This document shows, one piece after another, positions 25,130 through 34,079 of a stretch of DNA of 64,000 nucleotides. The notes below the pieces were generated by a model. That model did no database searches and was not told where the DNA came from. It worked only from the letters and a program-made list of their open reading frames with translations. Each line of letters starts with the position of its first letter. Positions within the stretch are counted from its first letter, which is position 1. Origin of the DNA: Streptomyces hokutonensis (GTDB lineage Bacteria > Actinomycetota > Actinomycetes > Streptomycetales > Streptomycetaceae); NCBI RefSeq assembly GCF_000376565.1, contig NZ_BARG01000069.1, forward strand, positions 1 to 64,000, read 5' to 3'. The translations under genes were made by a program, and so were the position numbers.

Positions 25130-25852
25130 GTGCGCCGACCCCCAGCTCGACCCAGCCAGTCCACGCCGCCCACGCCGCCGTTCAACGCCCCCGCCGCCCG
25201 TAGGCTCAGGACCGCTCTGAACATGGGTCCCGAACATGTCGCGTACGGAATGCGTGCCTCGTTCGGGCTGCCCTACGTCACTCCGGACCTGGTCATCGCC
25301 TGGGAGCGTGGGCTCACCGCTCCGTCCAGTCCCGAACTCACCGCGCTCGCGGGCGTGTTGTGGTGTTCCGCGAGTGAACTCATCGGCAGGCCACGCACGC
25401 TGCGTGAGCACCGGCTCGCCCGTGGCCTCGCGCCGGAGGACATCGCGCGTGCCGTCGGGCTCGAACTCCTCGTGTATTTGCGGATGGAGGAGAACGACGA
25501 GTGGCGCGGCACCGAGCGCCAGTCGGCCACGCTCGCCGATCTGCTCGACCTCTCGATCCCCGACTTCATCAGCGTCACCGGACGCGACGCCAAACTCGCG
25601 GAGCTGCTGCGCAGCGCGATGACCACCCGCTGGCAGGCCTACGTACGGCCGATCGGCAAAATGGTGCCCCTGGACCGGCACCTCCTGGAGGACTCCCTCA
25701 AGGAACTCCACCAGGACTACCAGGGGCAGATGCTCGCCACCCTCAGCTGGGCCGGCGGCAACTCCCCCGGCGACGCCAGCGAGGCCGGCCGCGACTTCCT
25801 CGACCAGATCATCGACCGCTTCTGGGCCATGGTCGACAGGAGTACCTACTGA
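25130..25852 (+). CDS. XRE-like helix-turn-helix DNA-binding protein
   Basis: 240 residues. Two helix-turn-helix-like segments: about 22-90 (MGPEHVAYGMRASFGLPYVTPDLVIAWERGLTAPSSPELTALAGVL) and about 91-135 (TLREHRLARGLAPEDIARAVGLELLVYLRMEE). The C-terminal third is helical without a recognised domain. No ribosome site; TAACTT ends seven bases before GTG 25130, so the mRNA is probably leaderless and this GTG is preferred over the TTG at 25121. It is convergent with pfkA; a role in glycolytic control is only a guess. Confidence 0.75.
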   Translation: MRRPPARPSQSTPPTPPFNAPAARRLRTALNMGPEHVAYGMRASFGLPYVTPDLVIAWERGLTAPSSPELTALAGVLWCSASELIGRPRTLREHRLARGLAPEDIARAVGLELLVYLRMEENDEWRGTERQSATLADLLDLSIPDFISVTGRDAKLAELLRSAMTTRWQAYVRPIGKMVPLDRHLLEDSLKELHQDYQGQMLATLSWAGGNSPGDASEAGRDFLDQIIDRFWAMVDRSTY

Positions 25853-25900
25853 ACAGGCCTGACCGAACGAACCGGCCGGACCGAACCCAGAAAACCGGAC

Positions 25901-26926
25901 CTAAAAGACCGACTCCGCCTCGTCCATCCGGTCCTTCGGCACCGTCTTCAGCTCCGTGACCGCCTCCGCCAGCGGCACCATCACCACGTCCGTGCCGCGC
26001 AGCGCCGTCATCCGGCCGAACTCGCCCCGGTGCGCGGCCTCCACCGCGTGCCAGCCGAAGCGTGTCGCGAGGACCCGGTCGTACGCGGTCGGTACGCCGC
26101 CGCGCTGGATGTGGCCGAGGATGACCGGCTTGGCCTCCTTGCCGAGGCGGCGTTCGAGTTCGTACGCCAGTGCCGTGCCGATGCCCTGGAAGCGCTCGTG
26201 GCCGAACGCGTCGATCTCGCCCTTGCCGTAGTCCATGGAGCCCTCGGCGGGGTGCGCGCCCTCGGCGACGCAGACGACGGCGAACCGCTTGCCGCGGGCG
26301 AAGCGTTCCTCGACCATCTTGACCAGGTCGGCGGGGTCGAAGGGGCGCTCGGGCAGGCAGATGCCGTGGGCGCCCGCCGCCATCCCGGACTCCAGCGCGA
26401 TCCAGCCCGCGTGCCGGCCCATGACCTCGACGACCATCACTCGTTGGTGGGATTCCGCGGTCGTCTTGAGGCGGTCCATCGCCTCCGTCGCGACACCCAC
26501 CGCCGTGTCGAAGCCGAACGTGCGGTCCGTCGACGAGATGTCGTTGTCGATTGTTTTGGGGACCCCTACCACCGGCAGGCCCGCGTCCGACAGCATCCGT
26601 GCCGCCGTCAGCGTGCCCTCGCCGCCGATCGGGATCAGCGCGTCGATGCCGAAGTCGCGCGCGATGTCGAGCGCGTTCTCGCAGGCCTCGCGGAGCCGGT
26701 CGCGCTCAAGGCGGGAGGAGCCGAGGATCGTGCCGCCGCGGGCGAGGATGCCGCTGACCGCGTCGAGGTCGAGGGTGCGGTAGTGGCCCTCGAGCAGTCC
26801 GGCGTAGCCGTCCTCGAAGCCGATGACCTCGTCGCCGTAGTTGTCGACCGCTCGGTGCACGACCGATCGGATCACTGCGTTCAGGCCGGGGCAGTCGCCG
26901 CCTGCGGTGAGAACTCCGATGCGCAT
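25901..26926 (-). CDS. pfkA: 6-phosphofructokinase
   Basis: 341 residues; phosphorylates fructose-6-phosphate. MRIGVLTAGGDCPGLNAVIR at the N-terminus, GGEGT near residue 103, PKTIDNDI near 127 and MGRHAGWIALE near 168 are the nucleotide- and substrate-binding motifs. The Gly in GGEGT points to ATP rather than pyrophosphate as donor. AGGAGA lies ten bases before ATG. It diverges from pta-ackA and lies near pyk, forming a carbon-flux cluster like the pfkA2-pta-ackA-pyk2 block of S. coelicolor. Confidence 0.95.
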   Translation of the reverse strand: MRIGVLTAGGDCPGLNAVIRSVVHRAVDNYGDEVIGFEDGYAGLLEGHYRTLDLDAVSGILARGGTILGSSRLERDRLREACENALDIARDFGIDALIPIGGEGTLTAARMLSDAGLPVVGVPKTIDNDISSTDRTFGFDTAVGVATEAMDRLKTTAESHQRVMVVEVMGRHAGWIALESGMAAGAHGICLPERPFDPADLVKMVEERFARGKRFAVVCVAEGAHPAEGSMDYGKGEIDAFGHERFQGIGTALAYELERRLGKEAKPVILGHIQRGGVPTAYDRVLATRFGWHAVEAAHRGEFGRMTALRGTDVVMVPLAEAVTELKTVPKDRMDEAESVF

Positions 26927-27084
26927 CGTGCTGTGTCTCCTGCTCGCTGTTGATACCGGTGAGCCGGATCCGATTGTTTCACGTCCCTCAGGGCGATGCC
27001 GCTCCCGCCGGACCGAGGGGCGTCTTAACCACCCCCGGAGGTATTGTCAAGAGGGTTCTGCTCACCTCGGTGGGCGATTTTTAT

Positions 27085-27132
27085 GACCACCGAAACAGCC
27101 ACCGAAACAGCCACCGAAACGACCACCGAAAC
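27085..27132 (+). repeat. Four 12-bp tandem repeats in the pta leader
   Basis: GACCACCGAAAC, AGCCACCGAAAC twice, then GACCACCGAAAC, directly head to tail, ending 17 bases before the pta GTG. An ATG at 27083 in another frame would read the array as a Thr/Glu/Ala peptide. Function unknown; array length could vary among strains. Confidence 0.8.
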
Positions 27133-27149
27133 GAAGCGAGGGAGCACGC

Positions 27150-29240
27150 GTGACCCGCAGCGTGTACGTGACCGGGATCGACCGCGGCGACGGCCGTCAG
27201 GTCGTCGAGCTGGGGGTCATGGAGCTCCTGACCCGCCAGGTCGACCGGGTGGGGGTGTTCCGTCCCCTCGTCCACGACGATCCCGATCGGCTGTTCGAAC
27301 TGCTGCGTGCCCGCTACCGGCTCTCCCAGGACCCGGCGACCGTCTACGGCATGGACTACCACGAGGCGTCCGCCCTCCAGGCCGAGCAGGGCACGGACGA
27401 GCTGGTGTCGACGCTCGTCGAGCGGTTCCATCTCGTCGCCCGTGACTACGACGTCGTCCTCGTCCTCGGCACCGACTTCGCGGACACCCAGTTCCCGGAC
27501 GAGCTGGCCCTCAACGCCCGCCTCGCCAACGAGTTCGGCGCGTCCGTGATCCCCGTCGTCGGCGGCCGCAAGCAGACCTCCGAGTCCGTGCTCGCGGAGA
27601 CCCGCAACGCGTACCGCGCCTACGACGGCCTCGGCTGCGACGTCCTCGCCATGGTCACCAACCGGGTCGCCCGCGAGGACCGGGAGGAGATCGCCCAGCG
27701 CCTCGCCACCCGGCTGCCGGTGCCCTGTTACGTCGTACCGGACGAGCCCGCGCTCTCCGCGCCGACCGTCGCGCAGATCACCCACGCCCTCGGCGGCCGG
27801 GTCCTCCTCGGGGACGACTCGGGGCTCGCGCGGGACGCGCTGGACTTCGTGTTCGGCGGGGCGATGCTGCCCAACTTCCTCAAGGCGCTGACCCCGGGCG
27901 CGCTGGTCGTCACCCCGGGCGACCGCGCCGACCTCGTCGTCGGGGCGCTGGCCGCGCACAGCGCCGGCACCCCGCCGATAGCCGGCGTCCTGCTCACCCT
28001 GAACGAGGTGCCGAGCGACGAGATCCTCACCCTCGCCGCCCGCCTCGCCCCGGGCACCCCGGTGGTCTCGGTGACCGGCACGTCCTTCCCCACCGCCGCC
28101 GAACTCTTCTCCCTGGAGGGGAAGTTGAACGCGGCCACCCCGCGCAAGGCGGAGACCGCGCTCGGTCTCTTCGAGCGGTACGTCGACACCGGCGACCTCC
28201 TCAAGCGGGTCTCCGCGCCGAGCAGCGACCGCCTCACCCCGATGATGTTCGAGCACACGCTCCTGGAGCGGGCCCGCTCCGACAAGCGCCGCATCGTCCT
28301 CCCCGAGGGCACCGAGCCCCGCGTCCTGCACGCCGCCGAGGTACTGCTGCGCCGGGGCGTCTGCGAGCTGACCCTGCTCGGCCCCGAGGACCAGATCCGC
28401 AAGCGCGCCGCCGACCTCGGCATCGACCTCAGCGCCGCCCAGCTGATCGACCCCCAGACCTCCGAACTCCGCGACCGCTTCGCCGAGAAGTACGCCGAAC
28501 TCCGCGCCCACAAGGGCGTGACCGTCGAACTCGCCTACGACGTCGTCGCCGACGTGAACTACTTCGGCACGCTGATGGTGCAGGCCGGGCTCGCCGACGG
28601 CATGGTCTCGGGCGCCGTCCACTCCACGGCCGCCACCATCCGCCCCGCCTTCGAGATCATCAAGACCAAGCCGGACGCCGACATCGTCTCGTCCGTCTTC
28701 TTCATGTGCCTCGCCGACAAGGTCCTCGTCTACGGCGACTGCGCGGTCAACCCCGACCCGAACGCCGAGCAGTTGGCCGACATCGCCGTCCAGTCGGCCG
28801 CCACCGCCGAGCAGTTCGGCGTCGCCGCGCGCATCGCGATGCTGTCGTACTCCACCGGTACGTCCGGCTCGGGCGCCGACGTCGACAAGGTGCGCGAGGC
28901 AACGGAGTTGGTGCGGCTGCGCCGGGCCGATCTGCGGATCGAGGGGCCCATCCAGTACGACGCCGCCGTCGAGCCGAGTGTCGCCGCCACGAAGATGCCG
29001 GAGTCCGAAGTCGCGGGCCGGGCCAGCGTGTTGATCTTCCCCGACCTCAACACCGGGAACAACACCTACAAGGCCGTGCAGCGTTCGGCCGGCGCGATCG
29101 CCGTCGGGCCGGTGCTCCAGGGGCTGCGCAAGCCGGTCAACGACCTGTCCCGGGGCGCCCTCGTCTCCGACATCGTCAACACCGTCGCCATCACCGCGAT
29201 CCAGTCCCAGAACCCGACCAAGAAGGCAACCGCCCAGTGA
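27150..29240 (+). CDS. pta: Phosphate acetyltransferase, long form
   Basis: 696 residues; converts acetyl-CoA and phosphate to acetyl-phosphate. Three parts: N-terminal P-loop-like domain (SVYVTGIDRGDGRQVV...), a DRTGG middle domain (about 210-330) and the catalytic PTA domain (about 370-690: KRRIVLPEGTEPRVLHAA, SYSTGTSGSG, VFPDLNTGNNTYKAVQRS-type end). GAGGGAG precedes GTG 27150. The stop overlaps the ackA start. Acetate overflow and acetyl-phosphate supply are the expected roles. Confidence 0.95.
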   Translation: MTRSVYVTGIDRGDGRQVVELGVMELLTRQVDRVGVFRPLVHDDPDRLFELLRARYRLSQDPATVYGMDYHEASALQAEQGTDELVSTLVERFHLVARDYDVVLVLGTDFADTQFPDELALNARLANEFGASVIPVVGGRKQTSESVLAETRNAYRAYDGLGCDVLAMVTNRVAREDREEIAQRLATRLPVPCYVVPDEPALSAPTVAQITHALGGRVLLGDDSGLARDALDFVFGGAMLPNFLKALTPGALVVTPGDRADLVVGALAAHSAGTPPIAGVLLTLNEVPSDEILTLAARLAPGTPVVSVTGTSFPTAAELFSLEGKLNAATPRKAETALGLFERYVDTGDLLKRVSAPSSDRLTPMMFEHTLLERARSDKRRIVLPEGTEPRVLHAAEVLLRRGVCELTLLGPEDQIRKRAADLGIDLSAAQLIDPQTSELRDRFAEKYAELRAHKGVTVELAYDVVADVNYFGTLMVQAGLADGMVSGAVHSTAATIRPAFEIIKTKPDADIVSSVFFMCLADKVLVYGDCAVNPDPNAEQLADIAVQSAATAEQFGVAARIAMLSYSTGTSGSGADVDKVREATELVRLRRADLRIEGPIQYDAAVEPSVAATKMPESEVAGRASVLIFPDLNTGNNTYKAVQRSAGAIAVGPVLQGLRKPVNDLSRGALVSDIVNTVAITAIQSQNPTKKATAQ

Positions 29241-30448
29241 GCCCCACCCGCGTCCTCGTCCTCAACTCCGGCTCCTCGTCGGTGAAGTACCAGCTGCTCG
29301 ACATGCGCGGCGGCGAGCGGCTGGCCCTGGGCCTCGTCGAGCGCATCGGCGAGGAGGCCTCCCGGCTCAAGCACACCTGCGTCACGACCGGCGCCGTACG
29401 GGAGCTGATCGCCCCGATCGCCGATCACGGGGCCGCCCTGAAGGCCGTGGCGGAGGAATTGACGAAGGATGGACTCGGCCTGGATTCACCGGAGTTGGCG
29501 GCCATCGGGCATCGGGTCGTGCACGGCGGGATGACCTTCACCGCGCCCACCGTCATCGACGACGCCGTGCTCGCCGAGATCGAGCGGCTGATACCGGTGG
29601 CCCCGCTGCACAATCCGGCGAACCTGGTCGGGATCCGGACCGCGATGGCGCTGCGGCCGGATCTGCCGCAGGTGGCCGTGTTCGACACCGCGTTCCACAC
29701 GACGATGCCGGAGTCGGCCGCGCGGTACGCGATCGACGTGGCGACGGCCGACGCGTACCGGATCCGGCGGTACGGGTTCCACGGGACCTCGCACGCGTAT
29801 GTGTCGCGGGCGACGGCGAAGCTCCTGGGGAAGGCGCCCGAGGACGTGAATGTCATCGTGCTGCACCTCGGGAACGGGGCGTCCGCGTCGGCCGTCGAGA
29901 AGGGGCGGTGCGTGGAGACCTCCATGGGGCTGACCCCGCTGGAGGGACTGGTGATGGGGACCCGGTCGGGAGACCTGGATCCGGCCGTCATCTTCCATTT
30001 GATGCGTGTTGGCGAAATGTCCACCGATGAGATCGACACTCTTCTCAACAAGAAGAGCGGTCTGATCGGGTTGTGCGGGGACAACGACATGCGCGAGATC
30101 CGGCGCCGGATCGACGAGGGCGACGAACGGGCGGAACTCGCCTTCGACATCTACATTCACCGTTTGAAGAAGTACATCGGCGCCTACTGCGCGGTACTCG
30201 GCCGGGTGGACGCGGTCGCCTTCACAGCGGGAGTCGGGGAGAACGCGAGTGCGGTGCGGGAAGCTGCCGTGGCGGGCCTGGAGCTGCTGGGGCTCGAGGT
30301 CGACGGGGCGCTGAACGCCGTACGGAGCGACGAGCCGCGGCTGATCTCGCCGGCGTCGTCGCGGGTCGCGGTCGCGGTGGTGCCGACGGACGAGGAATTG
30401 GAGATCGCCACACAGACCTATGCACTGGTCGGAAATTACAACGCCTGA
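29237..30448 (+). CDS. ackA: Acetate kinase
   Basis: 403 residues; makes ATP and acetate from acetyl-phosphate. ASKHA-fold marks: VLVLNSGSSSVKYQL at the start, FDTAFHTTMPESAARYAI, RRYGFHGTSHAYVS, and HLGNGASASAVEKGRCVETSMGLTPLEGLVMGTRSGDLDPA. GTG 29237 overlaps the pta stop as GTGA, so the two are translationally coupled. Confidence 0.96.
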   Translation: MSPTRVLVLNSGSSSVKYQLLDMRGGERLALGLVERIGEEASRLKHTCVTTGAVRELIAPIADHGAALKAVAEELTKDGLGLDSPELAAIGHRVVHGGMTFTAPTVIDDAVLAEIERLIPVAPLHNPANLVGIRTAMALRPDLPQVAVFDTAFHTTMPESAARYAIDVATADAYRIRRYGFHGTSHAYVSRATAKLLGKAPEDVNVIVLHLGNGASASAVEKGRCVETSMGLTPLEGLVMGTRSGDLDPAVIFHLMRVGEMSTDEIDTLLNKKSGLIGLCGDNDMREIRRRIDEGDERAELAFDIYIHRLKKYIGAYCAVLGRVDAVAFTAGVGENASAVREAAVAGLELLGLEVDGALNAVRSDEPRLISPASSRVAVAVVPTDEELEIATQTYALVGNYNA

Positions 30449-30480
30449 GCGCATGCCCGCCCATTTGTATCTTCCGCCAG

Positions 30481-30515
30481 ACGGAATATTCCGTAGCGAA
30501 ACAAACCGATAGGAT
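30481..30515 (+). promoter_or_regulatory. pyk promoter with palindromic operator
   Basis: ACGGAATATTCCGT (30481-30494) is a perfect 14-bp palindrome. TAGGAT (30510-30515) ends six bases before the pyk ATG with no ribosome site, so the mRNA is probably leaderless. The palindrome covers the expected -35 region, suiting a repressor. Confidence 0.6.
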
Positions 30516-30521
30516 CGTCCC

Positions 30522-31952
30522 ATGCGCCGTTCGAAAATCGTCTGTACTCTCGGCCCCGCGGTCGACTCCCACGAGCAGTTGGTGTCGCTGATCGAGGCCG
30601 GCATGAATGTGGCCCGCTTCAATTTCAGCCACGGTACCCACGCCGAGCACCAGGGGCGGTACGACCGCGTCCGTGCCGCGGCCAAGGAGACCGGCCGTGC
30701 CATCGGCGTCCTCGCCGACCTGCAGGGCCCGAAGATCCGCCTGGAGACCTTCGCCGAGGGTCCCGTCGAGCTGGTGCGCGGTGACGAGTTCACCATCACC
30801 ACCGAGGACGTCCCGGGCGACAAGACCATCTGCGGTACGACGTACAAGGGCCTGCCCGGTGACGTCTCCCGCGGCGACCAGATCCTGATCAACGACGGCA
30901 ACGTCGAGCTGAAGGTGCTGAGCGTCGAGGGCCCGCGGGTGAAGACGATCGTCATCGAGGGCGGCGTCATCTCCGACCACAAGGGCATCAACCTGCCCGG
31001 CGCGGCCGTGAACGTGCCCGCGCTGTCCGAGAAGGACGTCGAGGACCTGCGGTTCGCGCTGCGGATGGGCTGCGACATGGTCGCCCTGTCCTTCGTGCGC
31101 GACGCGAGCGACGTGTACGACGTCCACAAGGTGATGGACGAGGAGGGCCGCCGGGTCCCCGTCATCGCCAAGGTGGAGAAGCCGCAGGCGGTCGCCAACA
31201 TGGAGGCCGTGGTCGCGGCCTTCGACGCGGTGATGGTGGCCCGTGGCGACCTCGCCGTGGAGTACCCGCTGGAGAAGGTCCCGATGGTGCAGAAGCGCCT
31301 GGTGGAGCTGTGCCGGCGCAACGCCAAGCCGGTGATCGTGGCGACCCAGATGATGGAGTCGATGATCACCAACTCCCGCCCCACGCGCGCCGAGGCCTCC
31401 GACGTGGCCAACGCGATCCTGGACGGCGCGGACGCGGTCATGCTGTCCGCCGAGTCCTCGGTGGGCGCCTATCCGATCGAGACCGTGCAGACGATGTCGA
31501 AGATCGTGCAGGCGGCCGAGGAGGAGCTGCTCAGCAAGGGCCTCCAGCCGCTCGTGCCGGGCAAGAAGCCGCGGACGCAGGGCGGTTCGATCGCGCGTGC
31601 CGCGTGCGAGATCGCCGACTTCCTCGGCGGCCGGGCCCTGGTGGCGTTCACTCAGTCCGGTGACACCGCCCGCCGGCTCTCCCGCTACCGCGCGGCCCAG
31701 CCGATCGTCGCCTTCACCACCGACGAGGGCACCCGCAACCAGCTGACGCTCAGCTGGGGCGTGGAGTCGCACGTGGTGCCGTTCGTCAACAGCACGGACG
31801 AGATGGTCGACATGGTCGACGGCGAGATCGCCAAGATCAACCGCTTCAACCCGGGCGAGACCGTCATCATCACCGCCGGCTCGCCCCCCGGCGTGGCCGG
31901 CACGACGAACATGCTCCGCGTCCACCACCTCGGCGGCGGCGAGGGCAACTGA
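30522..31952 (+). CDS. pyk: Pyruvate kinase
   Basis: 476 residues; makes ATP and pyruvate from phosphoenolpyruvate. Marks: MRRSKIVCTLGPAV at the N-terminus, MNVARFNFSHG, DLQGPKIRLE, AKVEKPQAVANMEAVV, VMVARGDLAVEYPLEKVP, TQMMESMI, and SAESSVGAYPIETV. Length is normal for the family. Starts 73 bases after ackA but with its own promoter. A strong hairpin follows. Matches the second pyruvate kinase (pyk2) position in S. coelicolor. Confidence 0.96.
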   Translation: MRRSKIVCTLGPAVDSHEQLVSLIEAGMNVARFNFSHGTHAEHQGRYDRVRAAAKETGRAIGVLADLQGPKIRLETFAEGPVELVRGDEFTITTEDVPGDKTICGTTYKGLPGDVSRGDQILINDGNVELKVLSVEGPRVKTIVIEGGVISDHKGINLPGAAVNVPALSEKDVEDLRFALRMGCDMVALSFVRDASDVYDVHKVMDEEGRRVPVIAKVEKPQAVANMEAVVAAFDAVMVARGDLAVEYPLEKVPMVQKRLVELCRRNAKPVIVATQMMESMITNSRPTRAEASDVANAILDGADAVMLSAESSVGAYPIETVQTMSKIVQAAEEELLSKGLQPLVPGKKPRTQGGSIARAACEIADFLGGRALVAFTQSGDTARRLSRYRAAQPIVAFTTDEGTRNQLTLSWGVESHVVPFVNSTDEMVDMVDGEIAKINRFNPGETVIITAGSPPGVAGTTNMLRVHHLGGGEGN

Positions 31953-31979
31953 CGTACCGCTGAAGGCTCTTGTACGGCG

Positions 31980-32014
31980 CTGAGGGCGCCCCCTGGGAAA
32001 GGGGGCGCCCTCAG
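31980..32014. terminator. Hairpin terminator between pyk and a convergent secreted-protein gene
   Basis: CTGAGGGCGCCCCC pairs perfectly over 14 bp with GGGGGCGCCCTCAG around TGGGAAA. It lies between two convergent genes and should work in both directions; no T-run. Confidence 0.8.
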
Positions 32015-32050
32015 TTCGTGCGCGGCTCCCGAACGGGCTTGTGGGGACGC

Positions 32051-33358
32051 TCAGTCCTGGTAGCTCTGCAGCCCCGGGACGGTGAGCGTGCCGCCGAACT
32101 GGCCGGCCTGGACCACCTTCACGTTGGTGAAGTAGATCAGCGGGATGTTCAGCGGGGGCGGGTTGTCCGGGTCGAACGTGATCGGGATCAGACCGAACAG
32201 GTTGCCCGAGATGGACTCCGTGTACATCACGGTGTCGCCGTCGCGGATCGTGGAGGTCGAGCCCTTGGCCGCCTTCACGTGGTACGTCTTGCCGGACTGC
32301 TTGTCGTCCACCGTCTGGTGCAGGTCGCCGATGTCGGTGCCGCCGGAGATGACGTACTTCAGGACCTTCTTGACCTTGCCGCTGGCGGTCTTCACCTCGA
32401 CGACGCCCTTGTAGTCGGCGCCCTTGAGCAGCAGCGAGCTGGCGTTCAGGTACCAGGGGTCGTCGGGCACCAGGATCTTGTTGTCGACGCCGCTGGTGTC
32501 GTCCGTGGCGACCGGGCAGTCCGACGTGTCGGCGCTCGCGGACGCGCTCGGGGTGGCCGTGGCGGTGGCCGTGTCCTCGGCCGCCTTGGTGGCCTCGTCG
32601 GCCGCCTTGGTCGCGGTGTCGGTGGTGTCCTTCACGGTGTTCTCGACCGTGTCGGTGACCTTCTTGGTCGTGTCCTTGACGGTGTCGGACGCGCTGGAGG
32701 AGCCGTCGTCGGAACCCGTCGAGGCGGACGCGGACGCGGTCGGCGTCGGCGTGGCACTCGCCGTGGAGTCCGAGTTCGACGAACCGCCGGTGAGGATGCC
32801 GGTGATGGCGTCGCCGATGGTGTCCAGCAGGTTGCCGCTGCTCTCGGACGCGGAGGGCGTCGCGGTGGCGGTGCTGCTCGACGAACCGCTCGTGTCGGCC
32901 GACTTGCTCGCCGTGGCGGACGGCGTGGGTGTGGCCGTGTCGTCGGAACCTGAATCCGACGAAGAGGTCTTGCCCGAGTCCTTCGTGGCGGAGTCCGTCG
33001 CGGTCGCCGAGGGCGTCGCGTCGTCCTTCGCGGAGTCGCTCGCACTGGTGGACGGCGAAGCCGAGGGAGTGGCACTGGCCGTCGACCCGGCGAGGGCCGA
33101 GACGCAGTCCTTGTACTCGTCGGCGGTCAGGCTCTTCGACGACGGCGAGGTCGTCGTGCCGTTGTCGGCGAGTGCCAGGGACGACGTGAAGCCCATCCCC
33201 ATGATGACGGCGGTCGGCATCGCCACCGTGGCTATCGCCTTGCCGGCGGGCATGTGGAGCCTGGTGAACAGCGGCTTCTTGGGCGCCGCGTGCCGCGGCC
33301 CGGTTCTCACACGGGACGCGTCCACGTCAGTCCCGTGGGTCACCTCGTCAGCCGGCAC
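32051..33358 (-). CDS. Secreted Ser/Thr/Ala-rich protein
   Basis: 435 residues. After an N-terminal basic stretch a hydrophobic segment (IATVAMPTAVIMGMGFTSSLALA) looks like a signal peptide with cleavage after ALA-D. Residues about 70-270 are low-complexity Ser/Thr/Ala/Asp with TPSAS-type repeats, likely a flexible, perhaps glycosylated stalk. The C-terminal 160 residues form a globular domain (DCPVATDDTSGVDNKILVPDDPWYLNASSLLLKG...), unknown to me. Start GTG has GGGAGG upstream. Its first 11 bases overlap the end of the DUF6114 gene, suggesting one operon. Confidence 0.75.
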   Translation of the reverse strand: MPADEVTHGTDVDASRVRTGPRHAAPKKPLFTRLHMPAGKAIATVAMPTAVIMGMGFTSSLALADNGTTTSPSSKSLTADEYKDCVSALAGSTASATPSASPSTSASDSAKDDATPSATATDSATKDSGKTSSSDSGSDDTATPTPSATASKSADTSGSSSSTATATPSASESSGNLLDTIGDAITGILTGGSSNSDSTASATPTPTASASASTGSDDGSSSASDTVKDTTKKVTDTVENTVKDTTDTATKAADEATKAAEDTATATATPSASASADTSDCPVATDDTSGVDNKILVPDDPWYLNASSLLLKGADYKGVVEVKTASGKVKKVLKYVISGGTDIGDLHQTVDDKQSGKTYHVKAAKGSTSTIRDGDTVMYTESISGNLFGLIPITFDPDNPPPLNIPLIYFTNVKVVQAGQFGGTLTVPGLQSYQD

Positions 33359-33962
33359 TGTGCCTCCCGTTCGCCCCGTTGTTCACCGGGCTCGTTCCTG
33401 ACAGATCCTTGGGCTCGTCCGCGTCGTCGGCGGACTCGTGCGGCGCTGACTCGTGCGGCGCGGCTTCGTAGTACGACGCGGACTCGTGCGGGGCGGCCTC
33501 GTACGGCGCGGCTGCGGGCGTGCCGCCCTCTCCCTGCGTGTCCTCCTGTACCGCCTGCGGCTCCGGCGGTGCGCCCGGCGCCCACGACACGGCCAGCGCT
33601 CCGCCGACCATGGCGAAGAGGAAGCCGATGAGGAAGCCGCCGAGGTTGGACACGGGGATGGACACCAGCGCCAGCAGAATCGCCGCGACACCCGCGAAGG
33701 TGCGCACGTGCTTCTGGAACCAGAGGCTGAAGCCCAGGACGACGAGCAGCACACCGATGATCAGGGACCCGGCGCCCGCGGTGGTGGCCATCGCCAGCGT
33801 CAGATGCCCGATCTGGAGATGCGCGTACGGGAAGTAGGCGATCGGGAGTCCGCCGAACATGACGAACAGACCGGCCCAGAACGGCCTCGTGCCACGCCAG
33901 GCGCGGAACTGCAGCCTCCGGCGGGTGAACTGACCGGGTGCGGCAGGAGTCTCGGCGCTCAT
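33348..33962 (-). CDS. DUF6114 membrane protein
   Basis: 204 residues. Four hydrophobic segments between about 27 and 135 (FWAGLFVMFGGLPIAYF, LTLAMATTAGAGSLIIGVLLVVLGF, TFAGVAAILLALVSIPV, LGGFLIGFLFAMVGGALAVSWA) and an acidic tail with repeated APHES units. Function unknown. Middle gene between DUF6230 and the secreted Ser/Thr-rich protein; this trio recurs in Streptomyces as far as I recall, suggesting a joint envelope role. Confidence 0.75.
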   Translation of the reverse strand: MSAETPAAPGQFTRRRLQFRAWRGTRPFWAGLFVMFGGLPIAYFPYAHLQIGHLTLAMATTAGAGSLIIGVLLVVLGFSLWFQKHVRTFAGVAAILLALVSIPVSNLGGFLIGFLFAMVGGALAVSWAPGAPPEPQAVQEDTQGEGGTPAAAPYEAAPHESASYYEAAPHESAPHESADDADEPKDLSGTSPVNNGANGRHSAG

Positions 33963-34037
33963 GGAAAACAGCTCCCTGGTACGGCGTTGCTGTGGTGGAG
34001 AGTTGCACCTCGTGTGAAGGTGCGGGTGGAAGATGGA

Positions 34038-34068
34038 CGGGCGGGGGCGCCACCGGCTCCCCCGCCCG
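34038..34068 (-). terminator. Intercistronic hairpin between DUF6230 and DUF6114 genes
   Basis: CGGGCGGGGG pairs with CCCCCGCCCG over an 11-nt loop, 12 bases past the DUF6230 stop. It may attenuate transcription so that DUF6230 is made in excess. Confidence 0.5.
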
Positions 34069-34079
34069 CCGTCACGTGC

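Noticed and set aside
22456..25224. 922-codon version of STAND gene 2
   Set aside because: Residues before ATG 24573 are low-complexity Gly/Arg/Trp, and the conserved motif starts right after that ATG.
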